A stretch of 64,000 nt of DNA, from the NCBI RefSeq assembly GCF_030908215.1, contig NZ_JAVFJK010000008.1, positions 1 to 64,000 of the forward strand. Reading direction: 5' to 3'. Positions 1 through 8,779 of this stretch are shown in pieces (positions within the stretch are counted from its first letter, which is position 1; every line of letters starts with the position of its first letter). Position numbers and translations under genes: made by a program. The notes beneath the pieces were generated by a model. That model did no database searches and had not been told where the DNA came from. It worked only from the letters and a program-made list of their open reading frames with translations. The stretch is from Sinomonas sp. ASV486. Lineage in GTDB: Bacteria > Actinomycetota > Actinomycetes > Actinomycetales > Micrococcaceae.

Positions 1-1
1 C

Positions 2-1393
2 ATCCCCGGGGTCGTCCTGTACGACCTCCCCGTCCACGGGGACAACCGCGGCTGGTTCAAGGAGAACTGGCAGCGCGAGAAGATGCTCGCCCTCGGGCTG
101 CCGGACTTCGGGCCGGTGCAGAACAACATCTCCTTCAACGAGAAGGCCGGCACCACGCGCGGCATCCACGCGGAGCCCTGGGACAAGTACGTCTCGGTCG
201 CGACCGGCAAGATCTTCGGCGCGTGGGTCGACCTGCGGGAGGGGCCCAGCTTCGGGGCGGTGTTCACCGCCGAGCTGGACCCGTCCAGGGCAATCTTCAT
301 CCCGCGCGGCGTGGGCAATGCATTCCAGACGCTCGAGGACGGCACGGCCTACTCCTACCTCGTCAACGACCACTGGTCGGCCGATGCGCAGGGGGAATAC
401 ACCTTCCTGAACCTCGCGGACGAGACCGCGGCGATCGAGTGGCCGATCCCGCTCGAACAGGCCGAACTCTCCGACAAGGACCGCGCGCACCCGCAGCTTG
501 CCGACGTGGCCCCGATGAAGGCAAAGAAGATCCTCGTCCTCGGGGCGGGCGGACAGCTCGGCAGGGCACTGCGCGCAGCCTACAACGACAAGGGCTCGCC
601 CCAGTCCGTTGAGTTCGCCACCCGCGCAGATTTCGACCTCGCCGACCCGGCAGCGTACGCATCGAAGAACTGGTCCCAGTACTCCACGATCATCAACGCG
701 GCCGCCTACACCGCCGTCGACCAGGCCGAGACCGCCGAAGGGCGCCGGCACGCGTGGGCGATCAACGTCACCGCAGTTGCGAAACTAGCGCGGATCGCCA
801 TCGAGCACCGCCTCACCCTCGTCCACATCTCGAGCGACTACGTGTTCGACGGCGCCATCGACATCCATGACGAAGAGGAGGCCTTCTCGCCCCTCGGCGT
901 CTACGGCCAGACCAAGGCCGCTGGCGACGCCGTCGTCTCCGTAGTGCCGCGTCACTACATCGTTCGCACCTCCTGGGTGATCGGCGAAGGCAACAACTTC
1001 GTCCGCACCATGACGGCACTTGCAGAGCGCGGCGTGAAGCCGTCGGTGGTGAACGACCAGATCGGACGGCTGTCGTTTACCCAGGACATCGCCGCGGCCG
1101 TCCGCCACCTGCTCGAGACGCGGGCTTCGTACGGGACCTACAATGTCTCGAACGAGGGCGAGCCACGTTCGTGGGCGGACATTGCCCGCACGGTCTTCGA
1201 GCATGCCGGCCGCTCCGCCGACGATGTCACTTCGGTCTCGACCGCCGACTACTTCGCAGGCAACGCGGCTTCGGCCCCGAGGCCCCTGGCCAGCACCCTC
1301 AACCTCGGCAAGGTCCGCGCCGTGGGGTTCGTCGCCCCCGGGCAGGATGACAGGCTGAGCCCCGAGGTCGCGCCCACGGGGAACCATCGATGA
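2..1393 (+). CDS. RmlC-RmlD fusion (dTDP-4-dehydrorhamnose 3,5-epimerase / reductase), 5' end cut by window edge
   Basis: The reading frame is already open at base 2, so the gene starts upstream. The first part (to about base 500) is a cupin-type RmlC epimerase: it has RGIHAE, the strand GKIFGAWVDLR and GVGNAFQTL. From about base 526 a Rossmann domain begins with GAGGQLG and continues with SSDYVFDG and YGQTKAAGD (the Tyr-x-x-x-Lys pair), as in RmlD reductases. The fused protein would convert dTDP-4-keto-6-deoxyglucose to dTDP-L-rhamnose in the cytoplasm. Single-chain RmlC-RmlD proteins are known in Actinobacteria. It heads a polysaccharide locus, and a glycosyltransferase follows 58 bases downstream on the same strand. 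The substrate is inferred from family; a related 6-deoxyhexose is possible. Confidence 0.88.
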   Translation: MPGVVLYDLPVHGDNRGWFKENWQREKMLALGLPDFGPVQNNISFNEKAGTTRGIHAEPWDKYVSVATGKIFGAWVDLREGPSFGAVFTAELDPSRAIFIPRGVGNAFQTLEDGTAYSYLVNDHWSADAQGEYTFLNLADETAAIEWPIPLEQAELSDKDRAHPQLADVAPMKAKKILVLGAGGQLGRALRAAYNDKGSPQSVEFATRADFDLADPAAYASKNWSQYSTIINAAAYTAVDQAETAEGRRHAWAINVTAVAKLARIAIEHRLTLVHISSDYVFDGAIDIHDEEEAFSPLGVYGQTKAAGDAVVSVVPRHYIVRTSWVIGEGNNFVRTMTALAERGVKPSVVNDQIGRLSFTQDIAAAVRHLLETRASYGTYNVSNEGEPRSWADIARTVFEHAGRSADDVTSVSTADYFAGNAASAPRPLASTLNLGKVRAVGFVAPGQDDRLSPEVAPTGNHR

Positions 1394-1451
1394 CCTCGCC
1401 TGCCTCCCGCCCGATCAACGATGGCCACGACCCCTATGAGAGACTGTTCCA

Positions 1452-2117
1452 GTGACTAAGACTTGGGTTGTCATCCCGATGTACAACGAGGCGACCGTCG
1501 TCGGGCGCGTCATCGAGGGGCTGCTCGGGACCCTTCCGAACGTCGTCTGCATCGATGATGGAAGCCGCGACGGCTCGGTGGCGGTCGCCCGCAACGCCGG
1601 CGCAGTCGTCGTCGAGCACCCTATGAACCTCGGCCAAGGAGCCGCACTACAGACCGGCATTGAGTACGCGCTGCAAGATCCCGAGATGGACTCCATTGTG
1701 ACTTTTGACGCCGACGGCCAGCACCGCGTCGAGGACGCGGTGGCCATGGTCGAGCGTCTTCGGACCGAGTCGTTGGATGTCGTCCTCGGCTCGCGGTTCT
1801 TGGACACTCGGACGGAGCTCACGGCACTCAAACGGCTCGTGCTCAAGACCGCCGCCGTCCAGATGAAGCTCGCAACCGGGCTCGACCTCACGGACGCCCA
1901 CAATGGGTTGCGCGTCCTTGGTCGCGACCTCGCGAGCAGGATCAACCTGACGCAGAACCGCATGGCCCACGCCTCCGAGCTCGTCCACCAGCTCGCGGGA
2001 CTCAACGCGCGCTACGCCGAGCACCCCGTGCACATCATCTATACGGACTACTCCAAGGCCAAGGGCCAGTCCCTCCTCAACTCGGTGAATATAGTCGCCG
2101 ACCTGTTCTTCAAGTAG
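1452..2117 (+). CDS. Family-2 glycosyltransferase, DPM1/GtrB-like
   Basis: This 221-residue GT-A protein starts at GTG. It opens with WVVIPMYNEATVVG, then the nucleotide-binding CIDDGSRDGS at about residues 33-42 and the metal-binding TFDADGQH at about 80-87. No membrane anchor is visible, so it resembles the soluble catalytic part of polyprenyl-phosphate sugar synthases. It lies 10 bases upstream of a DUF2304 membrane protein, whose Shine-Dalgarno overlaps this stop codon. That pairing is common and suggests the enzyme loads a sugar on a lipid carrier at the inner face of the membrane while its partner supplies the membrane function. The sugar donor cannot be told from sequence. Confidence 0.85.
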   Translation: MTKTWVVIPMYNEATVVGRVIEGLLGTLPNVVCIDDGSRDGSVAVARNAGAVVVEHPMNLGQGAALQTGIEYALQDPEMDSIVTFDADGQHRVEDAVAMVERLRTESLDVVLGSRFLDTRTELTALKRLVLKTAAVQMKLATGLDLTDAHNGLRVLGRDLASRINLTQNRMAHASELVHQLAGLNARYAEHPVHIIYTDYSKAKGQSLLNSVNIVADLFFK

Positions 2118-2127
2118 GAGCCCTGAC

Positions 2128-2535
2128 GTGATCGTCATCGTCCAGCTCGTTCTCGTCGTCGCGGTTGTCCTCGTTTCGCTCGCTCTCATGCGGGGCGGGT
2201 CGAACGCACGGCATCTGGCCATACGCCGCCTTCTGCTCATGGTGTTCGCGCTGGCCGCGGCCGTCTCCATCTTCATCCCCGAGATACTGACCCGCATTGC
2301 GCAGTTCTTTGGGATCGGCCGGGGCACGGACCTCGTGTTGTACGCGCTGATCCTGTGCTTCTTCGTGTTCACGTCGACCACCTATCAACGGTTCCGGCAG
2401 TCCGAGACGGCATTGACGCGGCTCGCGCGGCGCATCGCGCTCGATGAGGCGCCACGCCCCTGGCTCGACGACGAATCGCCCAGGCTCGCCCCGCCGGCGG
2501 CAGGCGATCCCAGCGCCACTGCGCCGCGGCCGTAG
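2128..2535 (+). CDS. DUF2304 small membrane protein
   Basis: This 135-residue protein has three hydrophobic segments, at about residues 2-20, 30-50 and 65-85, and ends in an Arg-rich cytoplasmic tail. The GTG start follows an AGGAG at 2116-2120. It matches the layout of DUF2304 proteins, which are almost always encoded next to a DPM1-like glycosyltransferase, as here. The function is unproven; a membrane partner or lipid-linked sugar translocation has been suggested from gene context only. The last 20 residues are Ala/Pro-rich and probably unstructured. Confidence 0.8.
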   Translation: MIVIVQLVLVVAVVLVSLALMRGGSNARHLAIRRLLLMVFALAAAVSIFIPEILTRIAQFFGIGRGTDLVLYALILCFFVFTSTTYQRFRQSETALTRLARRIALDEAPRPWLDDESPRLAPPAAGDPSATAPRP

Positions 2536-2634
2536 GCTCTTCCCCGCTCGACGAACGCCAAGCGAGGCTCCCATACGTCCCGCGAGAGCCTCCCCTTCGT
2601 CCGGGCGCAATCGGAGTGGGCGCGCTCGGCATCC

Positions 2635-3651
2635 TCAGGTGGACGGGTACCCCTGCGGATTGGACTCCTGCCAGCGCCAGTGGTCGGCGCACATGAGCTC
2701 GAAGGGGCGCACAGCCTTCCACCCCAGTTCCCTGAGGGCCTTCGACGGATCGGCGAGGCTCACGGCCACATCACCGGGGCGGCGCTCCACGATCTCATAG
2801 GGCACCGGCTTGCCCGCAGCTTCCGCGAACGCCCTGATCACCTCCAGCACCGATGTCCCACGCCCAGTGCCGAGGTTCCAAGTGAAGAGGCCGCTGTGCG
2901 ATTCGAGGTACTCCAGCGCCGCGAGGTGGCCGGCGGCGAGGTCGACGACATGAATGTAGTCTCGCACCCCGGTCCCATCCGGCGTGTCATAGTCGTCCCC
3001 GAACACGCGGACCGACGGGCGCACGCCGACAGCAACTTGGGAGACAAACGGCACAAGGTTGTTGGGGGGGCCCACCGGGTCCTCCCCGATGCGGCCCGAT
3101 TCGTGTGCGCCCACCGGGTTGAAGTAGCGGAGGACGGCGATGCGCCACGAAGAGTCCGACGCCGCGACGTCCTCTAGGATCTCCTCAATCTGCTGCTTAG
3201 TCCGGCCATAAGGATTCGTCGCGCCGCGGCGCATGTCTTCAAGCAGCGGCAGCGGGTTCTGCGGATCATAGACGGTCGCCGACGAGCTGAAGACCAGCGA
3301 TTCCATGGAGTGCTTCTTCATGGCAGCAAGCAGGTTTAGCGTACCCACGACGTTGTTGACGTAGTACTGGTGCGGGATCTTGGTCGACTCCCCCACGGCC
3401 TTCAGACCTGCGAAGTGCACGACGGCGTCGGCCTCGAAGCCATCGAAGAAATCGTCGAGGGCCTCTACATCCAGCAAGTCTCCCCACGTGGTCCGGACCT
3501 CGCGGCCCGCAAGCTCTTGGACCCGTTCGAGAGACACCGGGCTCGAGTTACTCAGATTGTCATAGACAGCGACGTCGTGGCCATGTTCGAGAAGCTGCAG
3601 CACGGTATGCGAGCCGATGTAGCCGGCACCGCCGGTAACGATGATCCTCAT
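2635..3651 (-). CDS. galE: UDP-glucose 4-epimerase
   Basis: This 338-residue short-chain dehydrogenase-like protein is the usual length for GalE. The NAD-binding motif GGAGYIGSH lies at residues 7-15. The catalytic SSSATVY and YGRTKQQIE (Tyr-x-x-x-Lys) follow at about 122-128 and 148-156. It interconverts UDP-glucose and UDP-galactose. In this locus it would feed UDP-galactopyranose to the mutase Glf encoded at 16466-17653. It converges with the DUF2304 gene across a 99-base gap and is divergent from the glycosyltransferase at 3805, so 3652-3804 should carry two promoters. Confidence 0.95.
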   Translation of the reverse strand: MRIIVTGGAGYIGSHTVLQLLEHGHDVAVYDNLSNSSPVSLERVQELAGREVRTTWGDLLDVEALDDFFDGFEADAVVHFAGLKAVGESTKIPHQYYVNNVVGTLNLLAAMKKHSMESLVFSSSATVYDPQNPLPLLEDMRRGATNPYGRTKQQIEEILEDVAASDSSWRIAVLRYFNPVGAHESGRIGEDPVGPPNNLVPFVSQVAVGVRPSVRVFGDDYDTPDGTGVRDYIHVVDLAAGHLAALEYLESHSGLFTWNLGTGRGTSVLEVIRAFAEAAGKPVPYEIVERRPGDVAVSLADPSKALRELGWKAVRPFELMCADHWRWQESNPQGYPST

Positions 3652-3804
3652 GTCCTCAGGCTATCGGGACAGAACCCCTAAGGCTCAATCGCACTGCGCG
3701 CCCGCGCGCCGACCGCGAGGGCCGAATGACTACCGTCGAGCACCGACGGAACCCCCGGTTGGTATGCTGTTGGAGCCGCCGCCCGAACCACCCGAAGGAT
3801 CTCC

Positions 3805-4536
3805 ATGCCCGCACGCCCAGCCATCTCCGTCTGCATGGCCGCCTACAACGGCGCACTGCACATCCAGGAGCAGCTGGACTCCATTCTTGCCCAGCTCAGG
3901 GAGGGCGACGAGGTCGTGATTGTCGACGACGGATCGACCGATGGCACACGCGAGTGGCTCGGCTCCCTCGACGACCCAAGGGTGAAGGTCCACCTCAACG
4001 AGTCGAACCTTGGGTACGTCGGTAACTTCGAGAAGGCCCTGCGCCTCAGCCGGGGCGAGGTCGTCATGCTCTCGGATCAGGACGACGTATGGCTCCCCGG
4101 CCGGGTGGACGCCCTCGTGTCCGCGCTAGACGGCGCCGAGGCGGTCGCCTCCAACTTCAGCTACTTTGAGGGCACCCCGCGCCCGATCGAGCGGCTGCGC
4201 CTCAAGGACGGCACAGGTGGGCATCGGGTCCGTAACCTGCTGCGCCTGTGGATCGGCATAATCCCCTACTACGGCTGCGCGATGGCGTTTCGGCGCTCCT
4301 TCGTCGACGTCAGCCTGCCGTTCCCCTCGTTCCTGTTCGAGACGCATGACCAGTGGCTCGCGATGCTTGCCAACGTGCGCGGGTCCATGCATCACCTCGA
4401 ACGCGAGACGCTCAGTCGCCGCCTGCACGAGAGCAACACAACACCCAAGTCTTTCCGCGGCCTCCGCCCCATCGTGAGGTCCCGGTGGATGCTCGGGAAA
4501 GCCTTTGTGGTGGCGCTTGGGCGCCGCTCGGCCTGA
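3805..4536 (+). CDS. Family-2 glycosyltransferase
   Basis: The protein has 243 residues. It begins with ISVCMAAYNG, has VDDGSTDGT at about 38-46 and the metal-binding block SDQDDVW at about 91-97, as in rhamnosyl- and galactosyl-transferases of O-antigen-like loci. No transmembrane segment is seen. The gene is a single transcription unit, divergent from galE and convergent with the next glycosyltransferase. A TATGCT at 3763-3768 preceded by TGG could be an extended -10, though no good -35 is visible. Acceptor and donor sugars are unknown. Confidence 0.85.
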   Translation: MPARPAISVCMAAYNGALHIQEQLDSILAQLREGDEVVIVDDGSTDGTREWLGSLDDPRVKVHLNESNLGYVGNFEKALRLSRGEVVMLSDQDDVWLPGRVDALVSALDGAEAVASNFSYFEGTPRPIERLRLKDGTGGHRVRNLLRLWIGIIPYYGCAMAFRRSFVDVSLPFPSFLFETHDQWLAMLANVRGSMHHLERETLSRRLHESNTTPKSFRGLRPIVRSRWMLGKAFVVALGRRSA

Positions 4537-4623
4537 CAGTCCCCAGGCCGCGGCGCCCAGAGCCATCCGGCGCTCCCGGCCATCTTCGCAGGGGGGGGCG
4601 GGGAGTGCCCTCTGGCAACGGCG

Positions 4624-5508
4624 TTAGCCGACGACGTGCTTGAGTAGCTTCTGCACCGATGCGCCCTGACCCGAGCTGAGCGCCTTGAAGACGAGCGATC
4701 CGGCGTTGAGGCGGCTCATGAGGTGCATATTTGCCGCCCGGGCAGCCTTCTCCCACCCTCGGGCTCGGAAGCGTTCGGACTGCCGTTGGAAGAACCGGCG
4801 CTCTTCCTCGAACCGTCGGCCGTCGAGGGCGCGCACCGAGGAGTCTGAGGCCGAGTGGCGGCGGTACAGGAACGCGAGCTCAGGGTCGACGACGAGTTCA
4901 CCTCCGCGGTCGGCGACGTCGAGTAGCATGGCGAGATCCTGAACCACGTCAAGGCCCTCGGTGAACCCGATCTGCTGCACCGTCTCGGTCCGCCATGCGA
5001 GTGACGGGAAGTAAGTCCAGTTGGCCCTCAGGAGGCTCGCCGCAAGCTGCTCATGCGACAGGACCACCGGGGTGACCGAGCGCGGCGCGCACGCCTTCTT
5101 CACGCGGTCGACGAGTGGCATCACCGCGCTACCGTTCTCGTCGATGACCTGGACACCGGGCTGGACGATGACGGCCTGTGCGTGCGCCTCGAAGGAGCGG
5201 ACAACGACGTCGAGGTAGTTGGGCAACATGATGTCGTCGGCACCCATGATCACAACGAACGGTGCCTGCGCCTGGGCGAGTGCCTTGCGGTAGTTGCCGT
5301 TGGCTCCGAGGTTCTGCTCGTTCTTCTGGTAGGAGACTCGCGGATCGTCGATGCCCGCGAAGAACTGCTCGGGCTCAGGACTGGGGTAACCGTCGTCAAA
5401 AACGTGTAGACGCCAGTCCTTGAAGTGCTGTGCCATCACGCTTCGCGCGGCAGCTTTCATCTGCTCGACGTCGCCGTAGTACGGCAGCATCACATCAACA
5501 GCAGTCAT
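4624..5508 (-). CDS. Family-2 glycosyltransferase
   Basis: The protein has 294 residues and a GT-A fold beginning VDVMLPYYGDVEQM. It has HVFDDGYPSPEP where the usual DDG occurs and IMGADDIMLPNY as the metal-binding segment at about 91-102. A C-terminal helical region contains RRHSASDSS, typical of acceptor-binding parts of polysaccharide glycosyltransferases. It is transcribed in the same direction as the gene at 5602-6660, with a 93-base gap. The specific linkage is unknown. Confidence 0.83.
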   Translation of the reverse strand: MTAVDVMLPYYGDVEQMKAAARSVMAQHFKDWRLHVFDDGYPSPEPEQFFAGIDDPRVSYQKNEQNLGANGNYRKALAQAQAPFVVIMGADDIMLPNYLDVVVRSFEAHAQAVIVQPGVQVIDENGSAVMPLVDRVKKACAPRSVTPVVLSHEQLAASLLRANWTYFPSLAWRTETVQQIGFTEGLDVVQDLAMLLDVADRGGELVVDPELAFLYRRHSASDSSVRALDGRRFEEERRFFQRQSERFRARGWEKAARAANMHLMSRLNAGSLVFKALSSGQGASVQKLLKHVVG

Positions 5509-5601
5509 ATTCTCGACAGTCCTTCCGTGCGGCGGTGCGATCGCCGAGCGTAGCGCCTCGGGTGATCGGCAACATTGGCTTCCTTCACAAACCCTATGCG
5601 A

Positions 5602-6660
5602 TCACTGCGAGCGCGCAGCAAACCGGGACCCGGCCCCGCGCGTGTGCCTGTCCACGAGCTTCGCACCGGCAAGGGCCAAGCCCGCAGCGTACTCTAGGGT
5701 CGCCCGTGGGGTGATCTTCCGGCCCACGACACCGATCAGAAGGGTCCGGAGTGCCATCATCACATGGCGTGACGGTCCGAAGAGCACCGAGAGCTCGGCG
5801 GAGACGGCGGACTCGGGTACACGGCGGGCGAGTTCCGCGGCCATGACCTCTCTCCAGCCGACGCCCACGTCGTAGACGGTCGCCGCGATCGCGCGGGGCC
5901 CCCCTCCCCGCTCGGCCTTATAGGTCAACCGCAGCGCGTTCCGGAGCGACCTGATCGGCGAGAATGACTTCTCGCCCTCGCCGATGACGTTGGCACCATG
6001 CTGGATATAGTCCTGCACGACCACATCGAGCACCTCGGCCCCCGCCTGCGCCGCGGCGCACACGGCGAGCCAGTGGTCATGAAACTGGCTTGCCGAGTCC
6101 GACTGGGGGAACGGCAGCGCCAGATCGAGTACGTCACGTCGCAAGACGGTGGAGCCGCCGGTGAACTGGTTCTCGAGAACGAAGTAGCGGGGTTCGAGGC
6201 TCTTGCGCCTCGTGCTCTGGGATACCACGCGCTCTCCCGGCTGGGCGACTACGCGGCTCTGGCCCGAGACGAGCGAGCGGTCGGCAAGGGTGGGCAGGAG
6301 GCGCTCGAGCTTGGCCGGGTACCACCGATCGTCTTGGTCGCTGAGGGCGACCCAGCGCGCGGTGGGAGGGACCGCCGCCAGCCCCCGTTCGAAGTTGGCG
6401 TAGAAGCCCAGCCGGTTGTCGTACCCGATCACGCGGAATCTGGCATCGTCGCCCACCGCATCCCGGACTAGCGCCTCGACGTCAGCGGCACCGCCGTCGG
6501 CCGTGATGAGGCAGTCGAAATCCCGTATGGTCTGGTTCTGGATCGAGGCCAGCTGGACCCTGAACAAGTCCGCTGGAGGCCGGTAGGCGGCGAGGACGAT
6601 AGCCCCGTGGCCCAAGGACTCCGCGCCTTCTGCCCGTCCGCCCCCATCCTGTCTTTGCAC
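5602..6660 (-). CDS. Family-2 glycosyltransferase
   Basis: The GT-A core begins AIVLAAYRPPADLF, with LITADGGAAD as the nucleotide-binding turn and ALSDQDDRWYP as the metal-binding motif at about residue 100. Two in-frame starts are possible: one at 6696 and a GTG at 6660. The later one is chosen because the first 12 residues of the longer form (Gly/Pro/Arg-rich) look non-coding and the family core starts close to the GTG. That gives 352 residues. It is divergent from the rhamnosyltransferase-like gene at 6752. The polymer it builds is probably the same as for its neighbours. Confidence 0.82.
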   Translation of the reverse strand: MQRQDGGGRAEGAESLGHGAIVLAAYRPPADLFRVQLASIQNQTIRDFDCLITADGGAADVEALVRDAVGDDARFRVIGYDNRLGFYANFERGLAAVPPTARWVALSDQDDRWYPAKLERLLPTLADRSLVSGQSRVVAQPGERVVSQSTRRKSLEPRYFVLENQFTGGSTVLRRDVLDLALPFPQSDSASQFHDHWLAVCAAAQAGAEVLDVVVQDYIQHGANVIGEGEKSFSPIRSLRNALRLTYKAERGGGPRAIAATVYDVGVGWREVMAAELARRVPESAVSAELSVLFGPSRHVMMALRTLLIGVVGRKITPRATLEYAAGLALAGAKLVDRHTRGAGSRFAARSQ

Positions 6661-6751
6661 ACGCCGAGGATACCAGCAAGGCCCGGGCGGCCCCATCCGG
6701 GAGGTCCATTAGACTGAAGTGTTCCCTCAAACTCATGGAAGGCCGCGGTCG

Positions 6752-7666
6752 ATGACCTCAGGCAGTGTCTACGGCGTAGCCGTCGTGGTGCCCATGTTCA
6801 GCCCGGACCAAGCGTCGATCGCACAGGTCGCGGGACTCGCCAGGCAGGCCGAGCGGGTCGTCCTGGTCAACGACAACCCGGCGGACAGCGAGTGGGCTGA
6901 CGCCTTCACGCCCGCCGCCAACGTCGAGATCGTCAGGCACGCAGAGAACCGTGGCATCGCCGCCGCGCTGAACACGGGCACCGCCGCAGCGCTCGCACAT
7001 CCCTCGACAAGGTTCGTGCTCACCCTCGACCAGGACTCGATTCTGCCCGAGGGCTACATTGCCGCATTCATCGCGGAGCACGCTTCGAGGACCTTCCGCG
7101 GCGAGGAGGTGGGCATCCTCTGTCCGGAGCGCATGAACGGCCGCCCAGTTGCTACCCGCTGGCGCACGCGCGAGCCATACGACCCCATGCAGTCCGGGAT
7201 GGTCATCCCGATCGAGACCTTCGGCCGTGTCGGCACCTTCGACGAATCACTATTCATCGACGCCGTGGACTCGGAATTCACGCTTCGGACACGGAGGGCG
7301 GGCCTGCCCGTGGTGAGCGTTCCCGGTAGCGATCTGGCACACGGGCTCGGGAGACAGACCGCCGCGTCGCTATTCGGCAAGACTATTACTTGGAGGGGGA
7401 GCACCAAGCACTTCTCATCGCACTCCCCAGCACGGCTTTACTACATCAGCCGCAACCACCTCCGCGTGAACCTGCGATACGCCACCGTGGACCCCCGGTG
7501 GGTGGTTCGACGCGTCTACGAGGACCTCAAGCTGATTGGCATCAATGTGGCCTTCGGGTCCGATCCCGCGAAATCGATCAGGGCCGCGGCAACTGGCCTG
7601 GTGCATGCGCTCCTGCGCCGCTCGGGGCCGATTCCGCCCGGACTGGCGGAGCGTCTGGCCTCATGA
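6752..7666 (+). CDS. Family-2 glycosyltransferase, RfbF-like rhamnosyltransferase
   Basis: From the ATG at 6752 the protein has 304 residues; the frame is open back to a GTG at 6719. The ATG is preferred because GGAAGG lies about 9 bases upstream and the family block VVVPMFSPD follows at once. It has LTLDQDSILPEGY as metal-binding motif at about 89-101, and DLAHGLGRQ followed by ARLYYISRNHLRVN. Those last motifs are characteristic of the RfbF-type dTDP-rhamnosyltransferases. This fits the rhamnose pathway gene at the window start. It converges with the gene at 7721 across a 54-base gap that holds a hairpin. Confidence 0.82.
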   Translation: MTSGSVYGVAVVVPMFSPDQASIAQVAGLARQAERVVLVNDNPADSEWADAFTPAANVEIVRHAENRGIAAALNTGTAAALAHPSTRFVLTLDQDSILPEGYIAAFIAEHASRTFRGEEVGILCPERMNGRPVATRWRTREPYDPMQSGMVIPIETFGRVGTFDESLFIDAVDSEFTLRTRRAGLPVVSVPGSDLAHGLGRQTAASLFGKTITWRGSTKHFSSHSPARLYYISRNHLRVNLRYATVDPRWVVRRVYEDLKLIGINVAFGSDPAKSIRAAATGLVHALLRRSGPIPPGLAERLAS

Positions 7667-7679
7667 GGGGGCCGGGCGC

Positions 7680-7708
7680 GGCGCAGCCGGCCGGGACCGG
7701 GCTGCGCC
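7680..7708. terminator. Hairpin between convergent glycosyltransferase genes
   Basis: GGCGCAGCC at 7680-7688 pairs perfectly with GGCTGCGCC at 7700-7708 around an 11-base loop. It sits in the 54-base gap between two convergent genes, so a bidirectional terminator is likely. No T tract follows, as is common in high-GC actinobacteria. Confidence 0.5.
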
Positions 7709-7720
7709 CGTGTGTGCGGC

Positions 7721-8632
7721 CTAGCGGGGCGCAACCGACGTTCCGACGGGACGGTACTCGCCCGGCATCACGGCCCGCGGCGAACGTGTGAGACCCTCCC
7801 ACACTCCGCGGGTCAGCGCCGACGCCCACGTCCTCTTGGACCGAGCGGCGGCGAAGATGGTGAGCGCGAAGGCAAGGACCCGCAGGGACTTCACGGCGGG
7901 ATTTCCTTCCCACACCCCCTGACCTTCGGAGAGCTTACTGAGCCAGATGTGGTTCCGGACGTAGTAGAAAAGCCGTCCGGCCATGTCCGGGTTCGCGGGC
8001 TTGGCGGGGTGCCGGACGACGCTGCCCGGCACGTACACTCCGATAGATCGGCTAGCGAGTCGGCGGGTGTACTCCGCGTCGTCGAACCAGATGAAGAAGT
8101 CCGCGTACGGCAGAGGCATCGTCCGGGCCTGCTCGAGGTTGACGAGCAGGCCGACGAACGTCGCCTGGGTGACTGCCAGGGCCCCGTGCGCACTCGCCCG
8201 GATCTGCTTCTGCGGGTCGGGATCGACGACGGCGGGATGGCCAGGGTTGGGCGCGGTGCCCTCCTCGTCGGTCACCTGGGCGGCAACGAAGCCGGCATTG
8301 AGGTCCCGGTCCAACGCCACCTCGACGAGCGGTGCCAGGCTTCCGGGCGCCGGATTAGCATCGTCGTCCATGAGCCAACCGAAAGTGTGGCCACGCTCGA
8401 TGGCAGTCTGGATGCCCCACGCGAAACCGCCAGCGCCTCCGAGGTTGGCACCCGTCTCGGAGAGTGTGACGGAGGGAAACTCCTTGCGCACCATATCGGG
8501 GCTGCCGTCCGTGGAACCGTTCTCAATAACGATGATCTCGTCAAGGGCCTCGCCCTGGATTTCGAGGGATGCGAGGCATTGCCGCAGCAAGTCCTTGCGA
8601 TTGTATGAAACGACGACCGCCGCGACACTCAC
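7721..8632 (-). CDS. Family-2 glycosyltransferase, GlfT/rhamnosyltransferase-like
   Basis: This 303-residue protein starts at GTG behind AAAGAGG (spacing 7). It has AAVVVSYNRKDLL, IVIENGSTDGS and the metal-binding triplet LMDDDANPAPG at about 87-97. Downstream are FIWFDDAEYTRR and VVRHPAKP; the D-D-x-E-Y block and the following His are shared with galactofuranosyl- and rhamnosyl-transferases of the GlfT group. It could add the first galactofuranose or a rhamnose in the linker of the polymer elongated by the GlfT2-like protein at 14430. It is separated from the membrane protein gene at 8780 by 147 bases in which no feature is evident. Confidence 0.82.
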   Translation of the reverse strand: MSVAAVVVSYNRKDLLRQCLASLEIQGEALDEIIVIENGSTDGSPDMVRKEFPSVTLSETGANLGGAGGFAWGIQTAIERGHTFGWLMDDDANPAPGSLAPLVEVALDRDLNAGFVAAQVTDEEGTAPNPGHPAVVDPDPQKQIRASAHGALAVTQATFVGLLVNLEQARTMPLPYADFFIWFDDAEYTRRLASRSIGVYVPGSVVRHPAKPANPDMAGRLFYYVRNHIWLSKLSEGQGVWEGNPAVKSLRVLAFALTIFAAARSKRTWASALTRGVWEGLTRSPRAVMPGEYRPVGTSVAPR

Positions 8633-8779
8633 TGTTGTACCTCTTTCATGGTGGGCGAACTCCCGCCCAGACGTGGATTACCGTGATGCCCGGGGTTCCC
8701 TCCGCCGGGCCACTCGACTGAGCCGCCCAGCGTCTCACGGTACCAAACCCGAGTCGGCCGACGCGGCCCGGCGCCCGGC

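Noticed and set aside
4590-4620. G-rich run between convergent glycosyltransferase genes as a phase-variable tract
   Set aside because: The G run is in non-coding sequence after both stop codons and not in a promoter position, so slippage would not switch a gene.
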